A DNA stretch of 34,193 nt, taken from the NCBI GenBank assembly GCA_015055905.1, contig SVHI01000014.1, positions 1 to 34,193 of the forward strand. The letters are read 5' to 3'. Below the pieces are notes generated by a model. It saw nothing but the letters and a program-made list of their open reading frames with translations. It searched no databases and was not told where the DNA came from. The position numbers were made by a program, and so were the translations under genes. Positions 33,362 through 34,193 of the stretch are shown piece by piece (the stretch's first letter is position 1; each line of letters opens with the position of its first letter). This stretch comes from Clostridiales bacterium. GTDB taxonomy: Bacteria; Bacillota; Clostridia; Christensenellales; UBA1242.

Positions 33362-34193
33362 CTTCAACCTCTCCTTGCAAGTCATAACCTTTAACTTTGG
33401 TTATTCTCACCTTATAAAATTTTCCAATATCAATTGGTTTTTTAGATTTAAAGAACACGAGTGTGTCAGCCTCTGGGGTTTGATACTCGCATCTTCCAAA
33501 GAATAGTTGTTTGTCATAGTCAATGCCTTCATAACAAACTTCAATAGTCTTTCCAACGAAAGACTTATTAACTTCTGCAGCAATCTTCTTTTGGATTTTA
33601 ATAAGTTTCAAAAGACGTCTTGTTTTAATATCTTCATCAACTTGACCTGGAAGTTCCGCAGCAGGTGTTCCTGGCTCTTTTGAATAAGCAAAGAATCCAA
33701 CGTGCATAAGTTTAAACTTTTGAACAAACTCGCAAAGTTCTACAAAGTCTTCTTCGGTTTCACCTGGGAAACCAGTCATAAGCGTTGTTCTAACCGCAAT
33801 GAACTTGTCTGCCTTTTTAATCTTTGTTAAAAGTGTCTCAATGTCCTTGTGTGAAGTTTTTCTGTTCATTCTCTTCAAAACATTGTCAGCAATGTGTTGA
33901 AGTGGAATATCAATATATTTGCACACCTTTGGGTTATTGATGATTTCATCTAAAAGTTCATCAGTAAGTTTTTCTGGATAGCAATACAATAATCTAATCC
34001 ACTTGAGATGCTTGATTGTTGAAAGTTTGCGAATGAGTTTAACAAGTTCACTCTTGCCAGTCTTGTCTTCACCATATCTAGAAATGTCTTGTGCAACCAA
34101 GATAAGTTCTGAAGCACCGTGTTCAACGAGACTGACAGCCTCTTCATAAAGGTTGTCAATTTCCATTGACCTGAACCTTCCACGAATGTAAGG
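33351..34193 (-). CDS. rimO: Ribosomal protein S12 methylthiotransferase, partial (N-terminus off window)
   Basis: Frame is open to the window end (PYIRGRFRSMEIDNLYEEA...SELILVAQDISRYGED, RTTLMTGFPGETEEDF, GFFAYSKEPGTPA, TRAM-like C-terminus). Confidence 0.94.
   Translation of the reverse strand, partial: PYIRGRFRSMEIDNLYEEAVSLVEHGASELILVAQDISRYGEDKTGKSELVKLIRKLSTIKHLKWIRLLYCYPEKLTDELLDEIINNPKVCKYIDIPLQHIADNVLKRMNRKTSHKDIETLLTKIKKADKFIAVRTTLMTGFPGETEEDFVELCEFVQKFKLMHVGFFAYSKEPGTPAAELPGQVDEDIKTRRLLKLIKIQKKIAAEVNKSFVGKTIEVCYEGIDYDKQLFFGRCEYQTPEADTLVFFKSKKPIDIGKFYKVRITKVKGYDLQGEVEDEI

Overview
The window is a 34.2 kb AT-rich chromosomal segment, probably from a spore-forming, Firmicutes/Clostridia-like organism (spoIIAA-spoIIAB-sigF operon; rimO-pgsA-recA-rny cluster on the minus strand). 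Most genes are housekeeping: dapA/ddh, alaS-proS, trmL, rnhA, tRNA-Trp(CCA), fhs, an nrnA-like DHH gene, a rubrerythrin-like gene, a peptidase M19 gene, an HtrA-like protease, and a tandem OB-fold SSB-like gene. Gene orientation converges from both sides (mostly + on the left, mostly - on the right) on a mixed-orientation zone at about 8.5-17 kb. That zone holds a single-chain Xer-like tyrosine recombinase and a roughly 1.2 kb ORF-poor island at about 11.1-12.3 kb. The island contains a perfect 12-6-12 bp inverted repeat (ctattcgcaaaa-gctgtg-ttttgcgaatag) with dif-like architecture. One arm is shared as an exact 15-mer with the xer promoter. The same island carries an iterated CTCAC/GTCTCACAGCGT motif array. 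My leading hypothesis is that this is the replication terminus with an atypical Xer/dif module. Other notable items are a stand-alone protein resembling the SerRS tRNA-binding arm, a PadR regulator fused to a long acidic linker and a membrane domain, a serine-palmitoyltransferase-like gene divergent from a degenerate acyltransferase-like protein, a C-Ala-less AlaRS, and a set of apparently leaderless genes. All calls come from reading the sequence and from remembered family motifs; no database search was run.
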